Source: Streptomyces sp. SID12488 (GTDB lineage: Bacteria; Actinomycetota; Actinomycetes; Streptomycetales; Streptomycetaceae). From it: a DNA stretch of 64,000 nt. The notes beneath the pieces are model-generated. The model was not told the DNA's origin. It did no database searches and was given only the letters and a program-made list of their open reading frames with translations. The stretch lies in assembly GCF_010548275.1 (NCBI RefSeq), contig NZ_JAAGLT010000007.1, forward strand, positions 277,138 to 341,137. The letters run 5' to 3'. A program made the translations under genes and the position numbers. Each line of letters starts with the position of its first letter. Position 1 is the first letter of the stretch. Of the stretch, positions 42,350 through 50,515 are shown one piece after another.

Positions 42350-43746
42350 CGCTTCTCTACGACCTGGTTGTCCGTCGCCGACTTCAGCGCCTCGTCGTAC
42401 GCGCTCGCCGCCTCCTCCACCGACGCATCGCCCGTCGTCACGCCCTCCATCGCCTCCTGGATGGCCGTCGAGACCTTCGGGTACGCCGGATACGCGGGCC
42501 GGTAGTGCGTACTCGCGACCAGGTCCGTGAAGAACTTGATGCCGGGCTGGGCGTCCACGTATGCCGGGTCTGCCGCCACGTCTTCCCGGACCGCGATGCC
42601 CGAGTTGGCGATGTACCACTTCTGGGCGTTCGCCTTCGTCTGCATCGTCTTGATGAACTCGAAGGCCAGGTCGGGGTTGCCCGCCTTCGACGGGATCGCC
42701 CATGTCCAGCCGCCCGACATGCTCACCTTGCCCGGCGCCTGGCCGGTCTGGGTCGGCATCGCCGCCAGGCCCAACTTCGTCGACCACTCGGGCCATTCGT
42801 GACCGCTGCCCGGCAGCCAGTCCTGGGGGAGCCAGGAGCCGTCGAGGTTGATGCCGAGCTTGCCCTCGGGGAGCAGTTCGCCGCGTACCCGGGTGCCGAT
42901 GTTGGGGTCGAGGGCGTCCTCGACGTCCGGGCCCAGCTTCTCCTTGTACACCGTTTCGACGAATGTCAGGGCGTCCTTGAAGGCCTGACTCCCCGCGATC
43001 CACTTCTTCGACGAGCCGTCGTACAGGGGGTCCGAAGTTCCCGCGCCCTGTGTCCCGTACAGGAGCATCTCGAAGCCCTGCATGGTGGCCCCTTCACCCA
43101 CCGGCTTGCCCGTGTAGACGTTCAGAGGTGTGACGTCCGGGACCTTCTCCTTGATCGTGCGGGCCGCGGACAACACCTCCTCCCACGTCTTCGGCTGCCA
43201 GGCCTCCGGAAGCCCGGCCCTCTTGAAGATGCCCTTGTCGAACCACAGCCCCCGCGTGTCCGTGCCGTCCGGGACGCCGTACGTCTTGCCGTCCTCGGCC
43301 TTGGCCGCCGTCTTCGCCGTGTCGACGAACTGATTCCAGTCCGGCCACTTGGCGAGGTAGGCGTCCAGCGGCTTCAAGTACCCGCTGGTGATGTCCGAGT
43401 TGATGAGGAACGTGTCCTCGTAGACCAGGTCGGGGGCCGTCTTGGGGGAGCGGAGCATCTGCTGGACCTTGGTGTAGTACTCCGAGTCCGGGGCCTTGAT
43501 CGGGACCAACTCGACCTTCTTGCCCGGGTTGGCCTTCTCGAACTGCTTCTTGATGTCCGCGAGGTAGGTGTCCATCACTTTGATGGAGTTGTCGGTCGAC
43601 TGTTTGAAAGAGATCTTCACCGTGTCCGGATCACTTCCGGAGCCGCCGTCGCACGCCGTGAGCGAACCGGCGGCGATGGTGAGGGTGGCGGCAACGAGCA
43701 GGGGGAATGGGGCAGTTGGGCGGGCGGCGGTGGGGCGCACGAGCAC
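42346..43746 (-). CDS. Extracellular sugar-binding lipoprotein of ABC transporter
   Basis: A 466-residue family-1 solute-binding lipoprotein, first gene of the operon. The signal peptide ends in a lipobox LTAC with the modified cysteine at C32. The mature part has the family features: PDLVYEDTFLIN and TRGLWFDKGIFKRAGLPEAWQPKTW, and late GGWTWAIPSKAGNPDLAFEFI. Substrate cannot be read from the sequence. The DasR-like site in the promoter would favour an aminosugar or chitin-derived sugar, by inference. GTG 43746 has TAGGAGG 6 nt upstream. Genes for the two permeases follow with overlapping or near-overlapping ends. Confidence 0.92.
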   Translation of the reverse strand: MLVRPTAARPTAPFPLLVAATLTIAAGSLTACDGGSGSDPDTVKISFKQSTDNSIKVMDTYLADIKKQFEKANPGKKVELVPIKAPDSEYYTKVQQMLRSPKTAPDLVYEDTFLINSDITSGYLKPLDAYLAKWPDWNQFVDTAKTAAKAEDGKTYGVPDGTDTRGLWFDKGIFKRAGLPEAWQPKTWEEVLSAARTIKEKVPDVTPLNVYTGKPVGEGATMQGFEMLLYGTQGAGTSDPLYDGSSKKWIAGSQAFKDALTFVETVYKEKLGPDVEDALDPNIGTRVRGELLPEGKLGINLDGSWLPQDWLPGSGHEWPEWSTKLGLAAMPTQTGQAPGKVSMSGGWTWAIPSKAGNPDLAFEFIKTMQTKANAQKWYIANSGIAVREDVAADPAYVDAQPGIKFFTDLVASTHYRPAYPAYPKVSTAIQEAMEGVTTGDASVEEAASAYDEALKSATDNQVVEKR

Positions 43747-43785
43747 GACCTCCTACGGGCTTGAAGCCTGTATGGCTGCCCGGCG

Positions 43786-43815
43786 AACGTAAGAGGAGTG
43801 GTCTAGTCAGGTCAA
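43786..43815 (-). promoter_or_regulatory. Promoter of sugar ABC operon with DasR-like operator in the spacer
   Basis: On the minus strand TTGACC (43815-43810) and TACGTT (43791-43786) are 18 bp apart, facing the binding-protein gene. On the plus strand AGTGGTCTAGTCAGGT at 43797-43812 matches 13 of 16 positions of the DasR responsive element as I recall it (ASTGGTCTAGACCAST). The operator overlaps the -35/-10 spacer, so a GntR-type repressor bound there would block transcription. Confidence 0.5.
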
Positions 43816-43919
43816 TGACCCTGCAGCGACCGGCGACCATTCGCTCGGCGGACGCTCGGTAGACGTTCAGACATCGGAAGGACGAACCGTGCCGGAGTCA
43901 CCTGAACCACCGGAATCGC

Positions 43920-44066
43920 ATGAACCACCGGGGACAGGTGTCACCCTCGGGCCTCGTCGACGACGAGAAGGTCTCCGCGATCGGGGCTTATGCGAGGGAC
44001 GAGTTGGGGCCGCGTCTCGCCCGACTCGGCTCCCAAGTCATCGCCTACGACCGGCCGATGAGGTGA
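43920..44066 (+). CDS. Possible small protein, 48 residues
   Basis: ATG 43920 opens a 48-codon frame (MNHRGQVSPSGLVDDEKVSA, then GAYARDELGPRLARLGSQV and a short end) with strong third-position GC. It could be a real small protein or the truncated end of a larger gene. No clear ribosome site is visible, and an overlapping frame from 43889 is less coding-like. It ends 37 bp before the convergent response-regulator gene. The 356-bp gap between the two flanking genes otherwise holds the sugar-operon promoter. Confidence 0.3.
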   Translation: MNHRGQVSPSGLVDDEKVSAIGAYARDELGPRLARLGSQVIAYDRPMR

Positions 44067-44102
44067 GGGCCAAATGAAACCCGACCAACTCCCCTTCTCC
44101 CG

Positions 44103-44816
44103 CTATCCCTTCACCCACCGGTACTGCAACTCCGGCCGCCCCACCTGCCCGTACTGCGGGGCCCGCGCCGCGCGGCCCGCGTCCACCAGGTGTTCCAGGT
44201 AGCGCCGGGCCGTGATGCGCGAGATGCCGACCTCCTCGGCGACCCCGGCCGCGGTGAGCCCTTCGGCGCTGGCCCGCAGGGTCACCGTGACCCGTTCCAG
44301 GGTGGGGGCGCTCAGTCCCTTGGGGAGTGCGGCGGGGCCCGGCGCGCGCAGGGTGGCCAGCGCGCGGTCGACCTCGTCCTGACCGCTCGCCTCGCCCGCC
44401 GACGCGTGGTACTCGGCGTACCGCACCAGCCGGTCCCGGAGGGTCGCGAAGGTGAACGGCTTCAGCACGTACTGCACGACCCCCAGCGAGACCCCCTCCC
44501 GGACCACCGCGAGGTCCCGCGCCGACGTCACCGCTATCACGTCCGCGTGGTAGCCGGCCGCCCGCAGCGAGCGGGCCAGTTGCAGCCCGTGTCCGTCCGG
44601 GAGATGGAAGTCGAGCAGGAGCAGGTCGACGGGCGTACGGTCCAGCGCGCGCCGCGCCTCCGCGCCCGTGTGCGCCTTGCCCACGGCCGTGAACCCGGGC
44701 ACCCGGCCGACGTACATGACATGCGCGTCGGCGGCGACCGGGTCGTCCTCCACGACGAGAACGCGGATGGGGTCGGTCGTCGTATCCCTGCGCGTGGTGT
44801 CTCTCGGGTCGGTCAT
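44103..44816 (-). CDS. CitB/DcuR-family response regulator
   Basis: A 237-residue regulator of the citrate/C4-dicarboxylate type. Receiver domain: VLVVEDDPVAADAHVMYV with acidic pair E23-D24, phospho-acceptor D69 (LLLLDFHLPDGHG) and the KPFTF lysine loop. The C-terminal helix-turn-helix is of the CitB kind (EGLTAAGVAEEVGISRITARRYLEHLV). The ATG overlaps the sensor kinase stop (ATGA). The gene for a dicarboxylate carrier (46837) is divergent from the pair, so uptake of C4-dicarboxylates or citrate is the likely target. Confidence 0.93.
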   Translation of the reverse strand: MTDPRDTTRRDTTTDPIRVLVVEDDPVAADAHVMYVGRVPGFTAVGKAHTGAEARRALDRTPVDLLLLDFHLPDGHGLQLARSLRAAGYHADVIAVTSARDLAVVREGVSLGVVQYVLKPFTFATLRDRLVRYAEYHASAGEASGQDEVDRALATLRAPGPAALPKGLSAPTLERVTVTLRASAEGLTAAGVAEEVGISRITARRYLEHLVDAGRAARAPQYGQVGRPELQYRWVKG

Positions 44817-46582
44817 ACGTCGCCTCCTGGCAAGGCGGGCTCGGCTGTCTCGGCGGGCTCAGTGATGGACTTGGCGGTGCTGGACCTGACGGGAGCATGG
44901 CGTTCGGAAGCGTTCGTGGACAAAACCGCCACGGGCGCCGCAACCTTGGGCAACGGCAGCCGCACCTCGAACTCCGCCCCGCCGCACGCCGCCTCGGCGA
45001 CCGTCAGTGTCCCCTCGTGCCGGGCCACCGCCTGCCGTACGAGCGCCAGGCCGAGACCCCGACCGCCCGGTCCCGCCGGCTTCGTCGTGAAGCCCCGCTG
45101 GAAGACCGCCTCCGCGTGGGCCGGGTCGACGCCGGTGCCCGTGTCCGACACCCGCAGCACCAGCAGGGAGTCCTCCGTCAGGGCCGTCACCGTCACCCGG
45201 GACGCCCCCATACCGCTCTCCACGCTTCCCTGGGCCGCGTCCACCGCGTTGTCGATGAGGTTGCCCAGGATGGTGACCAGGTCGCGGGAGGGGAGCGTGT
45301 CGGGGAGGAGACCGTCGTCGAGGCTGCTGTCCTCCGACACCACCAGCTCCACGCCCCGCTCGTTCGCCTGCGCCGTCTTGCCGAGCAACAGGGCGGCCAG
45401 GACAGGTTCACTGACCGCCGCGACGACCTGATCGGTGAGTGCCTGCGCCAGTTCCAGTTCGGCGGTCGCGAAGTCCACGGCCTCCGGCGCCCGCCCCAGC
45501 TCGATCAGGGAAACGACCGTGTGGAGCCGGTTCGCCGCCTCGTGCGCCTGTGAGCGCAGCGCCTGCGTGAATCCGCGCTCCGAGTCCAACTCGCCCATCA
45601 GGGACTGGAGTTCCGTCACGTCCCGGAGGGTGACCACTGTTCCCCGGCGCTCACCGCTCGACACCGGGGAGGTGTTGACGACCAGGACCCGGTCGGCGGT
45701 CAGATGCACCTCGTCGACGCGCGGCTCGGCGGACAGCAGCGCACCCGTCAGCGGCGCCGGCAGCCCCAGCTCGGCCACGGACCGCCCGACGACTTCACCT
45801 GCGCCCGCGCCCTCGTCCGGGACGCCCAGCAGCTCCCGCCCGCCGTCGTTCATCAGCGCCACCTTGTACTGCCCGTCCAGCATCAGCAGCCCCTCGCGTA
45901 CGGCGTGCAGGGCGGCCTGGTGGTAGTCGTGCATGCGGCTCAGCTCGGCCGCGTTCATCCCGTGCGTGTGGCGGCGCAGGCGCGCGTTGATGACGTACGT
46001 GCCGATCGCGCCCAGCGCCAGCGCGCCCGCCGCGACCCCGAACAGTGCCGTGACCTGGTCCTGGACCCGGGCGGTGATCTCCTCGACCCGGATGCCCGCG
46101 CTGACCAGCCCGATGATCTCGCCGTCCGAGCCGCCGGCGTGGATCGGCGTGACCGCGCGGACGGACGGACCGAGCGTGCCGGAGAAGACCTCCGTGAACG
46201 ACTCGCCGCGCAGCGCGCGTTCCCGGTGCCCGAGGAAGCGCTGCCCGATCTGGTCCTTGTCGGGGTGGGTCCAGCGGATGCCCTCGGGGTCCATGATCGT
46301 GATGAAGTCGACGTCCGTGTGCCGCTGCACCTGGAGGGAGTACGGCTGGAGCAGCGCGGTCGGCTCGGGAGCGGTGAGGATCGCCTCGCGCACCGAGGGG
46401 GCGTCCGCGACGGAGCGGGCGACGGCCATCGCCTGGCGGCCCGCCGCGTCCTCGGCCTGGCTGCGGTCGCTGAGGTAGGTGAACAGCGCACATCCGGCCA
46501 CCACGACCGCGATCAGCACGGCCTGCATCGCGAACAGCTGGGCGGCCAGGCTGCGGGGTCCGGGAACGCGGGGGAAGCGCAT
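44813..46582 (-). CDS. CitA/DcuS-family sensor histidine kinase
   Basis: A 589-residue membrane sensor. First transmembrane helix at about residues 13-37; periplasmic Cache/CitA-type sensor to ~180 (DVDFITIMDPEGIRWTHPDKDQIG, GESFTEVFSGTLG); second membrane helix near 185-205; cytoplasmic PAS domain (YKVALMNDGGRELLG); short dimerisation helix with phospho-acceptor His in QAHEAANRLHTVV; and HATPase_c with GNLIDNAVDAAQGS, SDTGTGVD and GPGGRGLGLALVRQ. The sensor sequence resembles DcuS/CitA carboxylate receptors. The regulator gene is coupled downstream, and dctA is divergent at 46837. Confidence 0.93.
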   Translation of the reverse strand: MRFPRVPGPRSLAAQLFAMQAVLIAVVVAGCALFTYLSDRSQAEDAAGRQAMAVARSVADAPSVREAILTAPEPTALLQPYSLQVQRHTDVDFITIMDPEGIRWTHPDKDQIGQRFLGHRERALRGESFTEVFSGTLGPSVRAVTPIHAGGSDGEIIGLVSAGIRVEEITARVQDQVTALFGVAAGALALGAIGTYVINARLRRHTHGMNAAELSRMHDYHQAALHAVREGLLMLDGQYKVALMNDGGRELLGVPDEGAGAGEVVGRSVAELGLPAPLTGALLSAEPRVDEVHLTADRVLVVNTSPVSSGERRGTVVTLRDVTELQSLMGELDSERGFTQALRSQAHEAANRLHTVVSLIELGRAPEAVDFATAELELAQALTDQVVAAVSEPVLAALLLGKTAQANERGVELVVSEDSSLDDGLLPDTLPSRDLVTILGNLIDNAVDAAQGSVESGMGASRVTVTALTEDSLLVLRVSDTGTGVDPAHAEAVFQRGFTTKPAGPGGRGLGLALVRQAVARHEGTLTVAEAACGGAEFEVRLPLPKVAAPVAVLSTNASERHAPVRSSTAKSITEPAETAEPALPGGDV

Positions 46583-46836
46583 GGTGCCAGTCTGCCTCTC
46601 CTTATAAGCGTGAACTAAATGAACGGAAGGGTGACCGCCCTCACAGGCCGAGGGATAGTCACGGCATCGCAGGGACGCGATTCACGGGCCTTGGCCTGTT
46701 TTCGGTCGCCGCCGCTCGCGACCCAGCAGCACCATCGCAACCCAGCACCATCGCACCCCCAGCACAACTTTCTCCCCATCCCCCGGACGTGAGCCGCACG
46801 CCGGTGATGCCGACGACGACGTCAAGGAGGGCAGCC

Positions 46837-48231
46837 GTGGCCACCTCATCCTCAACGGCACCTGCCGCACCCGCCGCCAAGCGGGACCGTACCCACTACC
46901 TCTACATCGCGGTCATCGCCGCGGTGGCCGCCGGTATCGCCGTGGGCCTGATCGCCCCGGACTTCGCCGTCGAGCTGAAGCCCATCGGTACCGGCTTCGT
47001 GAACCTGATCAAGATGATGATCTCGCCGATCATCTTCTGCACGATCGTGCTCGGTATCGGTTCGGTACGGAAGGCCGCGAAGGTCGGCAAGGTCGGCGGT
47101 ATCGCGCTCGGCTACTTCGTGCTCATGTCGTTCGTCGCGCTGGGCATCGGCCTGGTCGTCGGCAACATCATCGAGCCGGGCACCGGCCTCGCGCTGACCG
47201 ACGCCGTCAAGGAGACCGGCCAGGCGCAGGTGTCGGCGGAGGCCAAGGACACCACCGAGTTCCTGCTCGGGATCATCCCGGCGACGTTCGTCTCCGCGTT
47301 CACCGTGCCCGAGGTCCTCCAGACGCTGCTGGTCGCCCTGCTCGCCGGGTTCGCGATCCAGGGCATGGGCTCCACCGGCGCGCCGATCCTGCGCGGCGTC
47401 GAGCACATCCAGCGCCTCGTCTTCCGTATCCTCGGCATGGTCATGTGGGCCGCGCCCGTCGGTGCGTTCGGTGCCATGGCCGCGGTGACGGGGTCCGCCG
47501 GCGTCGACGCGCTCAAGCAGCTCGCCATCCTGATGCTGTCCTTCTACCTCACCTGTTTCCTCTTCGTCTTCATCGTGCTCGGTACGCTGCTGAAGATCTT
47601 CACGGGCCTCAACGTCTTCTCGCTCTTCAAGTACCTGGGCCGTGAGTTCCTGCTGATCCTCTCGACCTCCTCCTCCGAGTCCGCGCTGCCGCGCCTCATC
47701 GCGAAGATGGAGCACCTGGGCGTCAGCAAGCCCGTGGTCGGCATCACCGTCCCGACCGGCTACTCGTTCAACCTCGACGGCACCATGATCTACATGACCA
47801 TGGCGTCCCTGTTCATCGCCGACGCCATGGGTACGCCGATGTCGGTCAGTGAGCAGATCCCCCTGCTCCTCTTCCTGCTCGTCGCCTCGAAGGGCGCGGC
47901 GGGTGTCACCGGCGCCGGTCTCGCGACCCTGGCCGGCGGTCTCTCCTCGCACAAGCCCGCGCTGGTGGACGGCCTCGGCCTGATCGTCGGCATCGACCGC
48001 TTCATGAGCGAGGCCCGCGCCCTGACGAACTTCGCGGGCAACGCGGTCGCCACGGTCCTGATCGGCACCTGGACCAACGAGATCGACAAGACGCGCGTCG
48101 CGGAGGTCCTCGCCGGTCAGCACCCGTTCGACGAGAAGACGCTCATCGACGAGAACGACGGCTTCCACCCGGACTCCGACGCCGCGGACGTCCCCGAGCA
48201 GGGCGGCGAGAAGGAACTCGCCAAGGCCTGA
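46837..48231 (+). CDS. dctA: DctA-type C4-dicarboxylate:cation symporter
   Basis: A 464-residue DAACS-family carrier (succinate, fumarate, malate uptake). An N-terminal Ala/Ser/Thr-rich leader precedes eight transmembrane helices and the two re-entrant hairpins: HP1 with the serine-rich STSSSESALPRL, the NLDGTMIYMTM motif in TM7 and the HP2 region SKGAAGVTGAG. The C-terminal tail is acidic. GTG 46837 was chosen for its AAGGAGG ribosome site; the frame is open 16 codons further upstream. It is divergent from the CitAB-like two-component system, the usual regulatory arrangement. It ends before a series of hairpins (48263 onwards). Confidence 0.93.
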   Translation: MATSSSTAPAAPAAKRDRTHYLYIAVIAAVAAGIAVGLIAPDFAVELKPIGTGFVNLIKMMISPIIFCTIVLGIGSVRKAAKVGKVGGIALGYFVLMSFVALGIGLVVGNIIEPGTGLALTDAVKETGQAQVSAEAKDTTEFLLGIIPATFVSAFTVPEVLQTLLVALLAGFAIQGMGSTGAPILRGVEHIQRLVFRILGMVMWAAPVGAFGAMAAVTGSAGVDALKQLAILMLSFYLTCFLFVFIVLGTLLKIFTGLNVFSLFKYLGREFLLILSTSSSESALPRLIAKMEHLGVSKPVVGITVPTGYSFNLDGTMIYMTMASLFIADAMGTPMSVSEQIPLLLFLLVASKGAAGVTGAGLATLAGGLSSHKPALVDGLGLIVGIDRFMSEARALTNFAGNAVATVLIGTWTNEIDKTRVAEVLAGQHPFDEKTLIDENDGFHPDSDAADVPEQGGEKELAKA

Positions 48232-48262
48232 TCCCAGGCCCGGCCCGGTTCGGCCCGGTTCG

Positions 48263-48594
48263 GTTCGGGCCGGCTGGATCCGAGCCGGCCCGAACCCGCC
48301 GACTCCGGGCGGCTGAGGTGCTCCCCCGTCCCTCAGCCGCCCGGGCACACACCCCTGGCGGCGCGGAACAGCAGTCAGACCCCGGAAACCCCGGGTGGCC
48401 CGGACACTCCCCGGTAGTCCAGCCACTCGGCCTGGGGCACCCCGGCAGGTCCGCCGGAGCCCCAGGACCTCGAAAAACGCCGAGCGGCCAGGCACTCCCC
48501 CGAAGCCTGGCCGCTCGGCTGTTTCCGTCAAGTTCGAAGACCCACGAAGGCGGGTACGCCCGCCGCGGTTCCGACCGCGGCGGGCGTACCCGCC
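48263..48594. terminator. Array of five successive hairpins
   Basis: In the gene-free stretch 48232-48664 there are five stems: 48263-48295 (13-bp arms, GTTCGGGCCGGCT), 48305-48344 (14-bp arms, CCGGGCGGCTGAGG), 48431-48466 (CCTGGGGC outer arm with nested CCGGC), 48479-48519 (15-bp arms, GCCGAGCGGCCAGGC) and 48549-48594 (21-bp perfect arms, 4-nt loop). All are GC-rich without U-tracts. They would stop transcription from dctA and from the leftward genes at 48665-49368. Confidence 0.75.
48417..48526. repeat. ~110-bp direct repeat, copy 1
   Basis: From GTCCAGCCACTCGGCCTGGG to the GCTCGGCTGTTTCC end this matches 49564-49672 in the same orientation with only a few differences (for example GAGCCCCAGG against GAGCTCCAGG, and one base of A-run length). 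It includes the nested hairpin and the 15-bp terminator stem. The two copies bracket the genes at 48665-49368. Confidence 0.85.
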
Positions 48595-48664
48595 TCTCAT
48601 TTCTTCAGGCCGCCCGGTACACGGCCTTGTCCCGCTTCATGAAGAGTGATTCGCCGAGAAAAAC

Positions 48665-48859
48665 TCAATTCGAGTCCCGGCGCAAGGAAATGCAGCGCCA
48701 TCCGAAGTAGAGCACCCCTAGCGCTCCTCCAGCTGCACCGACCCCACACAGAACGGTCGCCCATGGGGCTGTTTCCTGTGTTATCCACAGCAGGCTGACC
48801 ACAATCAGCGCTATGGACAGCGCGAATCGCTCTCCATAGCTGGGGTCGCGGCGCCCCAT
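48665..48859 (-). CDS. Small membrane protein with two helices
   Basis: A 64-residue protein of unknown function, MGRRDPSYGERFALSIALIV at the N-terminus with two hydrophobic helices (SIALIVVSLLWI and TVLCGVGAAGGALGVLYFGW) and a basic end (CISLRRDSN). The ATG shares its A with the TGA of the upstream gene (TGATG), so it is translationally coupled to it. Codon use is less GC-biased at third positions than in neighbouring genes, as in its partner. Together they make a two-gene insert between 110-bp direct repeats. Confidence 0.65.
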   Translation of the reverse strand: MGRRDPSYGERFALSIALIVVSLLWITQETAPWATVLCGVGAAGGALGVLYFGWRCISLRRDSN

Positions 48860-49368
48860 CAGTCCCCGATAGCGCTGCACTTATATGTGACGCCCTTCAT
48901 CTTGATGTCCCGGAACCCCACCCTCGGCTTCGTGTTGGCAGGAGCGACATCGCCGCCGCCACCGCCGCCACCGCTTGCTTTCCGGCAGTCCCAACCGAGG
49001 GCTTCGAGCTTCTTGAGGTCACTCTTCGCCTGGTAGCTGTTGTACGACGCGATCATGGCTGCTCGTCGCTCCGCAGGCGTGGCCTCCTTGGCCTTCGTGT
49101 ACAGGTAGCACCCGATGCTGGCGCCGATGCCTACCCACGACGCACCCTTGGCCAGCGCCTTGGTAAGGCCTGCCGCGCCGCTGCCTATCCCCACGACCGC
49201 GCAGAGTTCATCAGCTCCGGCGCGAGGTTGCCCTGCTGTCGCCGCCTGTGCGGCTTTACCTTTGCCTTCCGCCGGAGCGGCAAATGCCGTCTGCGCACCA
49301 ATGCCGCACATCGTGCCGGTCATGGTGAAGGCGATCAGAGTGGAAATACCCTTGCTTCGTATGCTCAC
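48859..49368 (-). CDS. Secreted protein of unknown function with Gly-rich linker
   Basis: A 169-residue exported protein. GTG 49368 gives SIRSKGISTLIAFTMTGTMC, a signal peptide continuing to QTAFAAPAEG; a GGGGGA motif lies 9 nt upstream. The frame is open 26 codons further but without a ribosome site. The mature part has a hydrophobic stretch (GIGSGAAGLTKALAKGASWVGIGASIGCYLY) that may insert in the membrane, a helical segment (PAERRAAMIASYNSYQAKSDLKKL), a run of seven glycines and a C-terminal strand segment with a Cys. The small two-helix membrane protein is translated right after it, suggesting a producer/partner or effector/immunity pair; unproven. Confidence 0.68.
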   Translation of the reverse strand: MSIRSKGISTLIAFTMTGTMCGIGAQTAFAAPAEGKGKAAQAATAGQPRAGADELCAVVGIGSGAAGLTKALAKGASWVGIGASIGCYLYTKAKEATPAERRAAMIASYNSYQAKSDLKKLEALGWDCRKASGGGGGGGDVAPANTKPRVGFRDIKMKGVTYKCSAIGD

Positions 49369-49563
49369 GAAGTTCAATCCCCCATACGTTCCAAAATGCT
49401 TGGTCAGAGCGATGGGAACGCTATCAGCGGTGACATGGGAGAGCAATCAACAATTAACCAAGAGAGGGTTTTGGTAGGGGGTGGATTTCATGGAGGGCGG
49501 TGAATCCTGCGCAATCCTTCTTTATCCCGCGGAACGGGCTTTTCGGTTGCAGGTGGGCGAGTG

Positions 49564-49672
49564 GTCCAGCCACCCGGCCCGGGGCACCCCGGCAGGTCCG
49601 CCGGAGCTCCAGGACCTCAAAAACGCCGAGCGGCCAGGCACTCCCCTGAAGCCTGGCCGCTCGGCTGTTTCC
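49564..49672. repeat. ~110-bp direct repeat, copy 2
   Basis: Near-identical copy of 48417-48526, in the same orientation. It contains the terminator stem GCCGAGCGGCCAGGC (49625-49639) / GCCTGGCCGCTCGGC (49651-49665), which would end transcription of the TetR gene coming from the right. The nested upstream hairpin is slightly degraded here. Confidence 0.85.
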
Positions 49673-49736
49673 TTGCCCGGTACGACAGTTCGCCGGTACG
49701 ACAGTTCACCCGTAGGGCAGTTCACCGGTACGGCGG

Positions 49737-50381
49737 TCAGCCGACGCGCCGCTCGGCCGACACGTCGGTCAACTCGGCCACCAGCGCGGTGGCCCGGGAG
49801 ACCGGGACACCCGCCGCGGCCAGCAGGGTGACCGCGGCCGAGCGGCCCGCCTCCTCTGCTGCGAGGAGCCCGTCGTTCACCGCCTCCATCAGCGCGAACA
49901 GCATCTGCTCGTGCACGTACGCCAGTGCCGGCGCGGGCAGGGGGGAGGTGAACACGCCTTCCTCCAGGCCCCGCCGCAGCACCTCGACACACGCCTCGCG
50001 GACCGGAGTGAACCGGTCGCGGATGCCCTGCACGGTGACGCTGCGCTGGGCGAGCCCGACGAGGATGCGGTAGCGGTCGGCGACCTGCCAGACCGCGAGC
50101 GTGGACCGGGCCACGCGCTCCGCTGCATCCTCGGGGGCACCCTCGATCCCCTCGGCGTGTGCGGCGGCGACCGCCTCGACGGCGCCGTCGAGCAGCGTGC
50201 TGATCAGCGCCTCCCGGCTGGGGAAATGCCCGTACACAGTCCGTCGTACGACACCTGCGGCGCGCGCGATCTGGTCCATCGAGGCGTCGGGGTCGCGCAG
50301 CAGTTCGGCGAGCGCGACATCGAGTATGCGGCGGCGATTCACGTCGGCGCGGCTGGTTGTACCCGTGGTCATGGCTGACAT
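49737..50381 (-). CDS. TetR-family repressor of the adjacent efflux pump
   Basis: A 214-residue TetR protein. N-terminal DNA-binding part: RRRILDVALAELLRDPDASMDQIARAAGVVRRTVYGHFPSREAL. The C-terminal ligand domain (residues ~75-214) is helical and begins DGAVEAVAAAHAEGI. ATG 50381 has GGAAGG upstream; ATG 50372 is an alternative. It is divergent from the MFS exporter gene, with three near-identical palindromes between them, so it almost certainly represses the pump and itself, released by the pump's substrate. Confidence 0.92.
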   Translation of the reverse strand: MSAMTTGTTSRADVNRRRILDVALAELLRDPDASMDQIARAAGVVRRTVYGHFPSREALISTLLDGAVEAVAAAHAEGIEGAPEDAAERVARSTLAVWQVADRYRILVGLAQRSVTVQGIRDRFTPVREACVEVLRRGLEEGVFTSPLPAPALAYVHEQMLFALMEAVNDGLLAAEEAGRSAAVTLLAAAGVPVSRATALVAELTDVSAERRVG

Positions 50382-50402
50382 TGTGCCTTCCGTTCCTTCT
50401 GT

Positions 50403-50465
50403 TTGCACACCACTGTGCATCGGGGTATGTTGCACATTATTGTGCAACTGCACGCCACTGTGCAA
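50403..50465. promoter_or_regulatory. Three TTGCAC-N6-GTGCAA operators of the TetR repressor
   Basis: Three 18-bp palindromes: 50403-50420 (TTGCACACCACTGTGCAT), 50430-50447 (TTGCACATTATTGTGCAA) and 50448-50465 (CTGCACGCCACTGTGCAA). The second and third abut exactly. All lie between the divergent TetR and MFS genes. Confidence 0.8.
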
Positions 50466-50515
50466 AATGATCAAGTATCAGTCAGTGATCACCAGCCGGT
50501 AAGAAAGGCGACCCC

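Noticed and set aside
43889..44077. 62-residue Pro/Arg-rich plus-strand frame
   Set aside because: Overlaps the better 43920-44066 frame and lacks coding third-position bias.
48610..48645. Tiny minus-strand frame MKRDKAVYRAA before the hairpin array
   Set aside because: Eleven codons with no independent evidence of translation.
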